64,000 nucleotides of DNA from Morella rubra (taxonomy: Eukaryota; Streptophyta; Magnoliopsida; Fagales; Myricaceae). The notes beneath the pieces were generated by a model. The model was not told where the DNA came from. It made no database searches and saw nothing but the letters and a program-made list of their open reading frames with translations. Position 1 is the stretch's first letter; each line of letters starts with the position of its first letter. Positions 22,966 through 36,431 of this stretch are shown here, in pieces. The translations under genes were made by a program, and so were the position numbers. The stretch spans positions 7,213,419 through 7,277,418 of the forward strand of contig CM025855.1 of NCBI GenBank assembly GCA_003952965.2, in the 5' to 3' direction.

Positions 22966-24146
22966 ATGTCTCTGACACTTTTGGTTTTGAATCTGCTGAG
23001 CCTGCTTTCGTTGAGCTCCACAGCTCCGACGTCGCTTCATATAGGATCGCGCTCGATACTTCGAGCAATCGACGACAAGAACGGTGATCCTCGCGATTAC
23101 GCTGTCGATTTGAACGCCACGAATTTCGATGCGGTCCTCAGGGAAACGCCTGCTAACTTTGCCGTCGTCGAATTCTTCGCCCACTGGTCAGTACAAGAAA
23201 AATACAATAGAAAAAGAAAACGTACACTAAGGAGAAAACAAAAAGTAAAAGATTGGCTGTATTTGTGTTGTAAAACCCATTTAACATACATTTGCGAGCT
23301 ATTCTTTGGAGATATGTTGGTTTTCTAGCATTAAAATATTCAATTTTGGAGGAAAATTCAGGCCTGGAAATGTTATTTGAGTTAATTGAGCCTGTCTTGG
23401 CAACTTTTTAATATCTACATGTTCAGGGTTGGTTTTTTGACATCTCCTTGAGCTAAGGAAATCTGCCACCAAAATAGAAAGATAAATAATTTCAAATGCG
23501 TTATTTTCTTCCAAATAAATGTTTTATGCCTTTTACCAATCAACTTATTGACTGAGAGCTCAGTTATTACCCTTTTTTTCTTCTTTTAAAGCAAAATGGC
23601 TTTCGTTTTTTTTTATTGGGGCGATTCTTCACTTCTTGAAGAACTTTAAGAGTTTTGATACTTGAATAATTTTCTTGCGGCGATATTTTAATATCAGTTG
23701 TAGTTTGATTAATTGAGCTTAATTTTATTGTTCTGACAGGTGCCCTGCGTGCAGAAATTATAAGGTCTGGGATGCTATAAAATTTCTGGCTAATTGTTCT
23801 TAGCGGAGAATTCATTTTAATTTGTTATTGATTGAGAGTACATTGTGCAGCCCCAGTATGAAAAAGTTGCCAGGCTTTTTAATGGACCTGATGCAGTGCA
23901 TCCAGGAATCATATTGATGACAAGGGTAGACTGTGCATCCAAGGTATTTGTGCTGTTCTATGTTGATTGCTTTCTTCACATGGTTGATGCTCACGATTTC
24001 CGGAAGTTAGTTTCTCATATTTGATTACTCATAAAGAATATACTTTTTCCTTGCACGTTGACCGTAGTTCTTAGTTAGCTTTCTTGTTAACGACTCTTGT
24101 CATCCCCCCTACAGAAAGCAAAGGTCAAAATGTGAGTTGGGATTTT

Positions 24147-24177
<31 letters not shown>

Positions 24178-27100
24178 GATGGTGGGTCAGAGAGGTCCCC
24201 TGTTTATGTATACGTTTTGATTGCTGCAAAACTATTAGCTTGTAAGAGAGAAATGTTTTCAATCCACTGTTTGAAACGTACCCTATGATTTTTAAATCAC
24301 TCTGCTTCAAACCCGTAGGATACTATTGGTGAAGATGGGCAAGGAAATACATATATTTGGACTTTCCTGTGTTTTGTGGTTCATCTTGGTATAAATACAT
24401 AATGGATAGGCGAATTGCTTGAAGAGTGCTTCCACAAAAAGGAAAAACAAGCACTGCAGAGTTTTTTGAGGAGGAAACTGTTTGCTTGAAGAGTGCTTCT
24501 GCCATGCTTAATGTGAAGATCAAGGATCTTTTTAGGGGTTGAATTTTGTGAGAAGCATGGGAATAATATTGTGGAAAAATGCTTACTTTTGCAGGATTCT
24601 ATGTCTCCTCTACTAATGTAGGCTCCCTTTTAGAGTTTCTTTATACTGAAGAACTTTAGAAGCTTTGTTTTGTTTGTTGTTGGTTTTTATTTTAATAGGC
24701 ACATCTTTTGTATCTAAACCGTGCGTTTCAGTTTGCTGCATATGCTAAAATACAATTATGTGTACCAAAAGAACAAATGAATGGGGTTCTAGAGTATCCA
24801 ACATAACTAAACTTCTTGGGTGAACTAGTATATAAACCCAATCAAGCCCATCAGGCCAATGTTAGGATTCCATTACACCCCCTCTTATATTGAGATTGAA
24901 CAAAATCTGAAACGAAGACAAACAGGCCTGGTGATCCAATTGGAACTGGAATAAAGATGAAGAGTTTGACTCATGAATCCTGAAAATAAACAAATTGCTC
25001 TTTAATAACATGTTAGAGCATCCAATCCAAAACCTTAAGTTAGTAGCTGCAAACCCAACAAGCACATAAACATATTTCAAGTCCCAAACACAACCAATGC
25101 ATGAAAGTAGTGTCCCTGCATGTATACGAAGGTCTTGCATAGAGAAATCTGTATGTTGCTCACTTCGTAAGAAGTTGTGTTATAGCATATGAGTAGGTAT
25201 GATGACTTTGACTAAGATCATGTGGCTTGTATGATAGATTAGGCTCTTAGTCACGCATTGATGAATGCCAGATTTTCTAACATAAACAACTAGCTAAGAA
25301 CAAGAAGAATTTAAAGATTATATTACTCAATACAAGCATTAGCCAGTGGTCATCAACAAACGTTAGCTGTTCGTTGGATCCTTGAAATAGGTTTCAGATG
25401 ATGCGGGCTCCTGAAAAGACCAAGATGCAGAGGGTAAAGAGGAAGTCTTTTGAACAACCAACCTGGGATAAGGACTTTAGCTCACACGCCTAGAGCAGCT
25501 GGAGATTCTTGGATGGAAAAAGTGGTTTTCATCAGGTCTTAAATAACACCAAGACCGAAACCATGCGAGTAGGGGCATTCTCCCTCAACAGGAACTAGAA
25601 TATGGTTATCTAGTGCTCTGCATTCCTTGGTGCTCCTGCAGTAATTATTAGCCTTGAGTCTGTTGAAATTCCACTGAAATGCTGTGAAATCCAAGGGCGA
25701 GCTTTGGATGGTGCCCTTACGTTCTGGCTACAAAAGTTTGCCAGTCTAGGTTTATGGATGGTTTCTTTCAGTGGAAGTTGAAAAACTGCAATCTGGACAA
25801 CAAAAAATGACATGGCACCAATGCTTCTTTTCATGCATTCCATCTACTAATTCTTTGAGATGAGTAAATTTGAAAGATGTTTTTCCTTGGTCATTCTGCT
25901 GTACATGGTTGGGCCTTTTATTTTTTACGTTTCTGTTGTCTTGTCTTTTTTGAGAGGAAAAAGAGAGGGGGGGGGGGGATGTAACGATGATTAGTCTTTG
26001 CCAATGATTTTTTCTTTGTGGTTGACTTTGTCGCCTTGTTCTTCGCATTATGCTAGTTTTGGCATCGATCTGGTATTCCTTCTTCCAGTAGTTATTGCAT
26101 TTCTCTTATTGTTGTTTAAATGACTCTTAATTGTGTTCCTTTAAATTACTCCTTCGTGACTATTACTTCTCTTTCACTTGTTTGGCAGCACAGATAAACA
26201 CCAAACTTTGTGATAAGTTTTCTGTTAGTCATTTTCCTATGCTCTTTTGGGGACCTCCTCCTAAATTCGTATCGGGTGGTTGGGAACCTAAGCAAGAGAA
26301 AAGTGAATTACATTTAATTGATGATGGACGAACAGCTGACCGATTGCTTAAATGGATAAACAAGCAAATGGGCAGGTATGTTGGCATTCAAATCAATATA
26401 TTGTTGAAGGTGTTATGTTATACCATATCTTCGTTCTCTTCCGTGGAGTTGTAGTTAGAGATTTGTTTTTTTTGGCATTGCAGTTAGATCATTGCATATG
26501 TACTCCTTGGTATTTTGGTGTTCGTTTAGGAGTGGGTAAACCACTTGGGATTTGGTGATTGGGAGGATTGCATAGGGCATTTTTAAAAGGGGTTTCCTAT
26601 CAGTAGGAGTGAAATCCATTTGAAGAATATTCTTGTAAGCGTCTGATTTTGTGTGTTTCATAGTCCGCCATTCCAGTGGGGTGCCCAAAGTTATGCAACA
26701 TGCTTTTTGCGGCTTCTGTTGTAATTTGGAGATCATGGATTGGATTTTGGTTTGGTAGAGATCCAAGGATGGTGGGGTGGGTGTTCTCCTAATATGTGTG
26801 TGGCTGGTGGTGCAAGAACACACGGTCCTTTGTCATTAGAGTTCTGATGCAAATGGTCTTCCACCTTCAAATATCTATTTTACTTAAAATCTTCACTGTC
26901 AATGAAAAAAGGAACTAGGTCCTATTCTAATGTATTGCATTGTCATCTAAGACTGTATTTTTGTTGGTTTTGCAGCTGCTTATGCTTAAATTAAGTCTTG
27001 ATAAAAGACAGTCTTTAATTATCTGAAAATCTCAATTTCTTTGCCTAGCTGTAATCTTATGATTGTAGTTGATACTACTTATATCCAAATTTTGTTTGTA

Positions 27101-30100
27101 AATTATGAGCTTATGATGTAGAGTGTGTCTGTTCTTTTTCCTCGCAACAATTTATGCTCTGGCTGAGAGCATCATTGTAACATTCTTGGTGCACAACTTG
27201 CAGGTTGTCATGTAATGTTATTGTTTTCCTGCTTTTTCCACTAAAATAAATACATATCGTCGGGTGGAAGCATAGCAAACTGGATTTATATAGGAGAGGA
27301 CAAAAAAATGGTAAAACTAAGAAGAGAGAAAGGACAGTGAAGGGAAAGGAACCTGAGCACTAACCAAGATCGAAAAGTTAACAAAGCCCAAGAAAATTGG
27401 GAAGGAGCCTTTATTGGCAATTAATGAAATGATCTAGCCCTACAATAAAACCATGATTCTTCTCACCAAGTTCGTCCTCGTGGTAGTAGTTTTGTGAATG
27501 TGGTTGATTCTCATCACCAAGCACTGGGGAGATGATAATGACCACATAGCATCTTGTTTCATAAATTACAATGTTTGTGAATTAGCTTCAAGTTTACTTG
27601 TGTACACATTTTAATGTGCTTTTAACTTCCCAGCTCTTTTGGCTTGGATGATCAGAAGTTTGAAAATGAGCATCTTTCATCAAATGCGTCTGATCCTGAG
27701 CAGGTCCTTAAGATATAATTGCTTCACTTCTATTTTTTTTTTCCTATGTGAAATAAGACATTGACTTTTGCAACATATGACTTTCATAAGATAGTACGAG
27801 CTGTGTATGATGTTGAGGAGGCAACGTCCAAAGCCTTTGACATCATCTTAGAACTCAAGGTATCCGTTTTGGCTTTCTGGTCAGGCTTTAATATTTTCGC
27901 TCATTTTTGCATGTGGATTCTACCTAACCATTTCATGCATGTCTTTTAGATGATCAAATCAGAAACCCGGGCATCACTAATAAAATTCTTGCAACTTTTG
28001 GTGGCCCACCATCCTTCTAGGAGGTACATACCAAACTTCCTAGCGTGCCAGTTTTCCCTGCCCAATATGATACTTCCTCCATTGTTTCAATCTAGATGTA
28101 TATGGCAGGTGCCGGGAGGGAAGTGCAGAGGTGCTTGTGAACTTTGATGACTTGTCCCCATCAGAAATGTTGTCAACCGGTAGTCAGGAAGACAATAATG
28201 GAAAAGGCAGACTGGGCAGTTTTCAGATTTGTGGAAAAGATGTTCCTCGAGGATATTGGGTAGATATTGAAAGACTGTATTTTACCTTATTAACTTTACT
28301 ACCATGCTATTCTCTGCTTATACACAGTGCATCGACAGTATCTGTTAGACAGACGAGGTGAAAGAAATATTTTTCTACCTAGATTTTCGTATTGGCTGAT
28401 AAGTTTTGAGTTTTTTTGTTATTCTTTTTCTGGGGGAAAAGTATCAACTTGATTCTTTTAGTTAGTGTTGATATTGTTTTGTAATTTCTTCTATGGTTAT
28501 TAGGTCTACTCAAGTTGAAGTTAGTTGGGTAAGGTTTAGGGGTCTGTTATGAAGAGCTTTAGTTTTATGTCACGAGGTTGCTAGTTTTATGTTTAGGTCC
28601 TAAGGGTTAAGGGATAGTTTTGAGTTAATCAAGTTTGCACCTATGTAATAAGCTTAGGGAACATAAAAATCTTCGTTGTATCTGCTTAATCAAGGGTCTA
28701 AGTCTGTTACAAAGAAGAAAGTGCATATTAAATACTCATGTTTCCCTTCCATAAATTCTCTAGGACTTGAATTTTGAGCTCCATCGTTCTGAAGATTCAC
28801 CATACTCAGGCATTTGAGCCAATCTAGCTGAAAATTGTTGAATATCATGTTGCTTCCTTTGAAACCATACATCAAGGCATATCTCAGTCCTGGAGTAGTT
28901 CTGGCTGCCGGACCTTCCACATGGCTATATCACCCATCATCTCTATTTTTATTGAACTGTTGTGTTTCAGTTAAAGCAACAGGACTATGAGCTTGTTGAC
29001 GATTTTCTGGCTTGGGCCTTTAACATGAGATTTACATTTGCAGAAATTACTAGTGTAATCCTGGAAAATGGATCAACAACATGCTTAAACGATGCATTAT
29101 GCCTAGCACATTCTACTTCTAATATTATAGTTCTATTTCTGAACTCAAAAGGTGAACGAGATTCTTTGAGAATATTGCTTCAGAGAATTCAGTTGACTTG
29201 ATTTTGGATTTGTTGCTTGGCATCCTTTGGACTTACTGTCCTGCAAGGAGTCCCTTCAGTGCTTGCTCACTCTTCCTGTTGCCTTCAGCGGAAGATTAGG
29301 CCAATCCATATGTGCCTTTCATGATTGGTTTTGTGAAACTACTTTCTAATTGATGTTTGCTATGAAAATTATTTAGGAAGTTGAAATTGCATCCAATTCT
29401 GATATGAATTGAGAAATACGAAGGATGACGGATCCATTGTATGGGGTATCAGTGCTTGATTCATTCATTGAGTCGTTGCAGAGGTGAGTGATGTGCAAAG
29501 TCCGGAGTCTGGGATGATCTTAAGTGCCTTGATGATAGGATGCTTTATGTTCCATTGCCTATAGCTGGCTAGTGCAGTTATTTCTTAGGCAACAATATCC
29601 ATTTTCTGTTCTCTTTTGTTGGGTGATTATATTTTTTCATGATATTATGTTGCATTAGTGGAAGCAAATTCCTTACCATCTTGATTACTTGTGTGTTGTT
29701 TTGCAGATGTTTTGCCGTGGCAGCAAGAATGGTACAAGGGGCTTCAGGTAGTGTTTTTTTTCTTTCCTAAGAAGAATAATGACTGAGCCTTGAGATAGTG
29801 GTTTGTTTTGTGCATCCCAAATTTTGAACAGTGGTTCAGTGCTAGCAGCCAATAACAATAATTTGAATTTGTGTTTATGGCTTCAAAAAGTTGTGTATTT
29901 CAAGTACCTCCACAAGATCACAAGAAGCAGTTACCTTGCTTCATGCACAATGTTGATATTCTAAGCGGAAAAATTCAATGCCCGACCTTCCTTTTTTAAC
30001 AGAGTTCTGCATGTTGGATATAGCTGGTAAATTTGATGGGCTTATGGTTCTGGTTGCAGTTAGAACTGCATCTGGGTGTTCATTTTCTCTCCATGCATTG

Positions 30101-31788
30101 AAAGAAATGACATAGGGTAAATGTCGGTAGGGGAATGTTTCTGTTAGAATGGAAGATATGGAGATGTGGATAGTCAAATTTTATTTCCCACTCATGCGTT
30201 TGAATGCCTGTGAATTACAGATTCACAAGTACATGTCTAGTGGGGTTGAAAGTCAGTATTACTAGTATTTCATTCTCAAAGTGTCCTAAGAGAAAGTCAG
30301 TATTACCATTATTCCGTTCTCAATGTGTCCTAAGAGAAAGGCAGAGGTAAGTCCATTGATGAGGCAGTTGCAGTGGAGTGCCAAGGAAGGCTGGTGGAGA
30401 ATGTGAGAAATGGAAGAACAGCAAGATTTTGGCGTCAATAGTGAAGATAGTGGTTGCATTTGTGGCTATGATGGTTTTAAAACTTTGTGTTTCTAACTGT
30501 GCTTGAGGAAGGTGGATGTGATCATGGTGATGGTGTACTGGGTTGAACACGTTAGTATCAGAAAAAGCATTAGTTATGCTTTCTGTGACAGTCTGTCACT
30601 TCAGGTGTTATAGACATAAACAGTGACTTGTATACAAACGCTCTCATATATACAATTAGAAGCTTACCTCCTGTAAATGCATCACACGAATTTTCTGTTT
30701 TTTCCCCTAGAATATAGTCACAATAATTTTTTTCTGCATGTATTTCCGTTTATTTTTGGCTTTTTAGAGGACGAATGCTTATGTGAGGGTATCCCGATGG
30801 TGCCTGTGGTCAGGCTCATCATATGACAGCTTGGGTGTAATTTTTTAGGTATTGTACCTTTCTTGCTACAAATGAACAATTCCACCGACTCCATGTTTGT
30901 ATTTACAACCTCAGTCAGTAATGCAAATTTAAATCGTCGTTTATCTTGAATAAAAGACGCTGTTTATTTTTGTGGTTGTTGCAACATTGCCAGTAAAAGC
31001 TATTTTCCTGTCATCCTTTTTTTTCCCCTACTACTACTACATGTTTTCAGGGGTAATCTTTTGAAAAGTCGCTTTCTTCTTTTTCTGCAGTTGTGGATTG
31101 TGGGTTCTGCTGCATTCTCTCTCAGTGAGAATTGAGGACGGGGAGAGCCATTTTGCATTTACAGCTATTTGTGAATTTGTACACAACTTCTTCGTCTGCG
31201 AGGAGTGTCGCCAACATTTTTATGACATGTGTTCAAGGTTTGTGTTTGTGAAAATGTACATATTTCAAATTTTTTAAGCTTCTTTTAGCTACCAAATACT
31301 AAATCTCAGTGATCGTGGTTTTCAGTGTCTCTAGTCCATTCAAAAGTAGGCGGGAATTTGCTCTTTGGTTGTGGAGTGCACACAACAAGGTCAATGAGAG
31401 ATTAGCCAAAGAAGAAGCAGTTCTAGAAACTGGGGATCCTAAATTTCCTAAGATGGTTTGGCCTTCAAAGCAGCTTTGCTCTTCCTGTCATGTCTCTGGT
31501 AGCCAGAATGGAATTGATTGGAACCAGGATGAGGTTTTCAAATTTTTGACTAATTATTATGGGAAAATGCTTGTATCTCTACACAAGGACAAGAATAAGC
31601 TTGTGAATAATGGGGCTGATGGGGCTCTTGAAGAGTTGGTGGTTTCAACAAGTGCAGTCGTGCCTGTGGGAGCTGCATTGGCAATTGCTGTTGCTAGTTG
31701 TGCATTTGGGGCACTTGCCTGCTACTGGCGTTCACAGCAAAAGAGTCGGAAGTATTTCCACCAACTACATTCTTTAAAGAACATTTGA
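22966..31788 (+). CDS. QSOX: Quiescin-sulfhydryl oxidase (QSOX), 511 aa, eleven exons
   Basis: QSOX introduces disulfides into secretory proteins: a thioredoxin domain oxidises the substrate and an FAD-binding Erv/ALR domain passes electrons to oxygen. Coding exons: 22966-23186, 23740-23764, 23851-23943, 26194-26375, 27634-27703, 27791-27859, 27950-28023, 28109-28259, 29707-29747, 31091-31237, 31326-31788; all joins are in phase with GT-AG introns (1536 nt). Features: N-terminal signal peptide (residues about 1-20), thioredoxin CPAC at 75-78, the block 'RGYWMFCRGSKNGTRGF' leading to CGLW at 310-313, the Erv-domain redox pair CEEC at 345-348 followed by RQHF, 'WSAHNKVNERL' for FAD binding, the third CSSC at 409-412, and a C-terminal transmembrane helix near 468-491 with a short basic tail. 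Plants carry a single thioredoxin domain, as here. Likely site: ER, Golgi or wall. Confidence 0.95.
23944..26193 (+). other. QSOX intron 3, containing a T-run/G-run tract
   Basis: This 2.25-kb intron contains no supported gene. At about 24145-24178 a run of T is followed directly by a run of more than 20 G, and another G-run lies near 25968-25978. The minus-strand open frames here (for example 24862-25140 and 25752-26048) have no family features. Confidence 0.6.
29748..31090 (+). other. QSOX intron 9 with short tandem duplication
   Basis: The intron holds a duplicated segment of about 45 bp near 30251-30340, sharing 'GTGTCCTAAGAGAAAG' and 'GTCAGTATTAC'. No coding sequence is supported. Confidence 0.55.
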
Positions 31789-33450
31789 TTATTAGGAGGG
31801 TAATGAGCTCTCTCAAAAAGGTTTAAAGAAGGAAAACCATTAGCACGGGAAAAAAGGAAAAAAAATGTATAAGAAGAGAGGGAGAGAGATGATTATTAGG
31901 AGGTCTGCGATTTCTTATTTGGTTTGTTTTCCACAACATTTCAGGCCAAGGAGAAACTGGAACTAAGATTGTTAAGAGGACAAAATCAGACGGGCAATGA
32001 GCTACACAGCTGGGTGAAATCAGGGTCTGAGTAGGGAATCCAGATCAAAGCCTTGTGCCAAATGCCCTGCTTGAGGTCCTCTTCTGTGTCCTCCTTTAAA
32101 CTTATCTTCGCTAACATCTAGAATGGAGTGTACAGATTTACCATGAAATTGAATTTGGGGGAGAATCATCCTAGATCTGTGCTTTTTTTTGTTTTCTCTC
32201 TCAAATTTCTGGTTGTTAATTGCGCAGATCTAGTTGAGGAAAATGCGGAAAAGTAGTGTCTGAAAGAGTGTATCATTGGTTCCATCATTTTTATTCTGTA
32301 AGATTGGACTTGATCATTACATCATTCCCGTGATCAATGCAGAAATTGTAGCAGTTTAGCTATCAACTCTCGCCTCGATAAAAGCTGTATTAGCGTCTTG
32401 AAGAAACAAATGAGTGCTTAAAATTACCTGGTTGTGGGTTGATGTTTTCCGTTACCTTTTCCTGTCAATACCGTTTAGGTGTTATGGTGTGCGTTACCTT
32501 CTGAAGGCTGCTAAATGGTACATTTCCCTTTGCAGGCCTAGAGCAAACAAATGATGGATTTCCCTTTGGGAGTTATGTCATAGTTTAGACGGGTTGAATA
32601 TACTACTTAACTTGAATGACTAAGAGAAGCCTAGTTTGATGAAGGATGCATATATGGGCTGACTGGCATGGATAGGGGGGTCACATTAAAGAACACTGAA
32701 GAAAATTTAGGATCCCATGAACCAAATACTGCTGGTAGATGACAGAATAGTACAGAAAAGTCACGAAGCTTAGGACTGCGGATTCTGTCAAATAAAATAT
32801 ATTTTGAAATCATGGGGGAGAAACAAAATCGTCATTAGATTGAAAGATTTTCTCCATCTCTCTATGTTCTGCTACGAGAGGAGTCCATAGAAGATAAACA
32901 ATTGAGTCACTCATCCAAGTAGGATGATCAACAGAAAAGAGAGATTGAATCAAAAACAATAATTCATCTTGTCTTGCTCTATCAACTCGTATACTGTATT
33001 CAGTATACGGTCGTAAATGCCAAACTTGGTATTTACAGTATCACATATACAAGTACATTCTTCACCTTCAGTAATTTTTGTGTTTTTTTCTTTGTATGGT
33101 GTACAATATACACTAGGAACAGGAACATCTTTTTTAGAGAGATGAGCAGGAAGGGAATTGCACATCTTATAAGGTAAAGTCATATTTGGGACTTGATAAA
33201 CGGTTCGTGCCTCTGGTTTTGAGAGATGGCAAAGTCAATACCTTGAACTTCACCAATTTTGTAACCCCACCGGAATGACAATCCACAGTCCTAGTCCCAT
33301 GAAAGTATTGCATCTTAATTTCCATTTTGCTTTGCCATCTTGAACTGATTTATAGTCGCCTTGAAAGAGGAAAATATATAAAGATTGGCGGATACTGCTA
33401 ATCACAATCCAACACCCGATTGTTTTAGTGAATCTTGTTCGATTTACTGG
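31789..33450. other. Convergent 3' flanks of QSOX and the RINGv gene
   Basis: The QSOX stop (31786-31788, +) and the RINGv stop (33451-33453, -) face each other across 1.66 kb. The first few hundred bases probably hold the QSOX 3'UTR and the last ones the RINGv 3'UTR. No other gene is seen; open frames at 32631-32813 and 32950-33183 are not convincing. Confidence 0.55.
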
Positions 33451-35375
33451 CTATACTTGAACACGAATGATATGAGGCTGAGGCTGCAGTGTCGAATCCT
33501 CAGTTTCGTCGTCCGATGAACTAAACGATGAATCGGAAGGCACCTAATGGTCAAACATCAGAGCCAAAGGAATAGATAAGTCAACTTCAATGAGCATTGG
33601 AATGGCAGGTTTCTGGTAGCAGCAAACATTTAACAGAAGAAAATAGTCAAAAGATCTTATGGGATATAACCTGATGCTGTCGGCGGCGCTGAAAAGAGGT
33701 TACTGCTCTCACCATGATGTACATTGGAAGAACAATCCCAGCAGTTCGTAGAAATAACAACTGCAAAGAAGAAAAAAGGAACTTGAATATCTGCAAGAAA
33801 CCTCGTTTTCATCTTTGTCTTCATTCAAATGGATTAGGACGACCCCAAGCATCTTACCATAGCTAGTGGGAAAGAGTACTCTGTGTTTCCACTAAGTATG
33901 ACAGGAAGAATATGCCGTACAATCAGAAGAACCATGAACTGCACCACAGGAAGGGAAAAGAGATTGGAAAAGGCCTCGGCAAAATTAACAGAAGTAAATG
34001 CTTCTGAAGAGGAGATATTATAATTTGATATAAACTATGTCCAAAGTTAGAGGATTCTTGAGAGAGAGAGAGAGAGTACAATAAAGGCAGCTGAACGGCA
34101 ACATATCAAACTTCTTGTAGCAGACCTTGAATCCTCATCATATTCAGGATTGATGAAATTCCGATTAGCTGAAACCATTGCTATAATGCGAGGACTATTA
34201 ATGTCTCTTCTAGATATCTCCCAATTTCCCCTGGTAAGGCCACCACCATATGAGCTCATTGGTAAAGTTGGATAACAAAAGCATGCATTCCAGATTAAAG
34301 GCAGTGAAATATAGATCAGAAAAGTTCATACAAGATTACCTGAAGTTCATCGGAACACGCCCAAACTGAAACAGTGGGGGAGGAGCAGTATAACCATGCT
34401 CAAATGGCTGGCATTCAAGAATTCAAAATCTCAATAAAATGGCTACTCCTCTGATGATTGGCATAAATCAGAGAGATATCATCAATTAGGTTCTCGCAAA
34501 GAAGCATGACTAGAAAAATCATAAATCACCTTGTGGCATATCTCACAGTTAGTGTCGCCCTTCTCATTACACCACCTCTGTACACACCTGCGGTGGGCAT
34601 ACTGCAAAAATCAACAAACAAATAGCCATGTGGAATCAAATGATTGAGAGAAGGATACCCAATTATCCCACTTGGAAAATATAGATACTAGTATAATCCA
34701 ATCTGAATGGATCATACTTTATATCTTAACCACTTATAATCCATTTGAAACAAAAATTGTAAAGATGGCTTTACTATTTATTTACATCATGAGAGGGAAA
34801 AATGAACCCAATTGATTAATGAAACAATTATAGACCAAATATTGAAGAAAAATGAACCAATTGATTAGTTGAACATTTAGAGGGGTGGTGAGTTGACTGT
34901 GTCAAACATTAAGATAGATGATTGACATATTTATTTTTCTTTTTTTTTCACAAACTAGTAGCTAATATTTGACCCGTTGACCGGACCAAATAAAAAACAC
35001 AACAATGGATAAAATATGTGTACTGACGCTCAGGTGCCTTTCAGATGCAGAAAGGTAGTGGACGGCAAAGCATCTGACAAAACCAATAAAGGGTTAGGAT
35101 TAGGGAAGAAGCCGACTGACCTTCAAGCTGCCACAACAAGAGCAGGGAGTTTCCATATTTGAATCCTCATCCTCATCCTGGCATATCCTGCACTCCACCA
35201 ATTTCCTGGGAGATGATATGTTTTCATAATCCACCTTGTAAGAAGGGTTAACCATATTCTTCTCTTCAATTGCTGAGGATGTGGCTTGCATGGACCGGTT
35301 TCTGCTCTCTATTGCAGCTTCTAATGTGGACTCTGTGAGCAAACGATCCACCAGCAACACAAAGTGATCACCCAT
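33451..35375 (-). CDS. RINGv (MARCH-type) E3 ubiquitin ligase, seven coding exons, one-base frameshift
   Basis: Membrane RING-CH ubiquitin ligases transfer ubiquitin to membrane proteins. Exons: 35375-35121, 34601-34530, 34407-34341, 34230-34080, 33938-33858, 33760-33671, 33543-33451, all GT-AG. The start [16 protein letters not shown] is typical. The RINGv C4HC3 ligands are C62, C65, C78, C80, H88, C91, C104 and C107. Then come 'GYTAPP', 'GNWEISRRD' (DUF3675 part), two transmembrane segments encoded by exons 4-6 ('[11 protein letters not shown]' and '[14 protein letters not shown]') and a Ser/Asp-rich tail. As written, exon 3 is 67 nt, one base short. A C run (plus-strand G's at 34377-34380) lacks a base compared with the frame on either side, so translation would stop in exon 3. 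With the family frame the product would be 269 aa. The loss is either a sequence/assembly error or a real null allele. Confidence 0.85.
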
Positions 35376-36306
35376 CCTCAAATTTCAACCCCGACTTCGG
35401 AAAATTCCTATGAAATAAACTTATATCCAAGTCTTAAAAAACGTCCTTGAAGAAGCTTGTCTGTTTTAGCGGAATTCCTGACAATCAAGACCGTCATAGT
35501 CAATAACAACGTAGGCGAACAGGAATATGAAACCACAAAAAGGATATATAAAGTCTATCACAACGATGAAACACTTATTTGATTCAGAACTCTCATCACC
35601 CTGCAAACAGAACATGAAAAACTAACTCCTAGAAATGTTTGTAGAATGGAGCAGGCAGTGAGCGCAAATGGAGATTACGAGAACAGGAAGGAGAGAGATT
35701 TACCAAGCTAGAAATCAACCAAAAATAAAAACTTTCAATGAAACTGAAGGTGAACATATAAAGCTCAAAAGATTTTGTAAACCCAAAAAGCCAATAAATA
35801 TGTTCTGGCTTATGAAATTATGAGAAAGGAGTTGAATTTAAGGAGGAAAAGAAGGGAAAAATTTAACAGAGTGATGTCTCTTTTTGAAGACCAAACAGGC
35901 TCTAATGAAACCGTCTACCATAACAAAATCCCAACGATCACAGATAGACAAGAGAACCCACGAAAGAAAGCATCTCCAAAAACATTCCATAGCATAAAAG
36001 CGAGGAGAAAGTACCCAGAAAGGGGAACATAGGAAAAAAAAAGGAGAAAAAGAGAGGGAAAACGTGAGAGACCCAGATGCATAAGAAAAGAGACCGCTCT
36101 TTATCGCACCAAGAGAGTAAAGGCAGAGGTATCAGCACACGGCAAGGAATTTAAACAAAAAGATACGAAGGAATGGAAGGAAGAAGAGACTTACAAGGTG
36201 GGGATCGTATTTTCTTCAAGCAAAGAAAGCTCGTCCTCTATGTTTCGTAGGAAATCTCTGTTTTGGAATGAAGCAACAGATTAAGTGTTACCCTTGTCAG
36301 AACCCG
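35376..36306 (-). promoter_or_regulatory. RINGv gene 5'UTR and leader intron
   Basis: On the minus strand a donor-like CACCTT|GTAAGT lies at about 36196, and no coding exon is found between there and the ATG at 35375. A non-coding first exon of about 80 bases (near 36200-36280) followed by a leader intron of roughly 0.8 kb is inferred. Open frames on both strands here (35820-36032, 35938-36138) have no family features. Confidence 0.45.
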
Positions 36307-36313
36307 ATTTATA
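36307..36313 (-). promoter_or_regulatory. TATA box of the RINGv gene
   Basis: TATAAAT on the minus strand lies about 30 bases before the presumed start of the non-coding first exon (near 36280) and about 110 bases before the GTAAGT donor. It is the only good TATA motif in the vicinity. Confidence 0.5.
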
Positions 36314-36431
36314 AGCCGAAATTTACATTAGTGGATAATAGCAAGCTCTGGCGCCGTGTGTGCAGAATGTGAACGTGGGTATGCTCTGTTATATGTCTTG
36401 CGAGAGAGTTTCCAAGTCCAACGGCAAGTTC

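Noticed and set aside
28962..29201. 79-residue ORF between QSOX exons 8 and 9, considered as an extra exon
   Set aside because: The exon 8 to exon 9 join restores the conserved RGYWMFCRGSKNGTRGF block exactly, leaving no room for extra residues.
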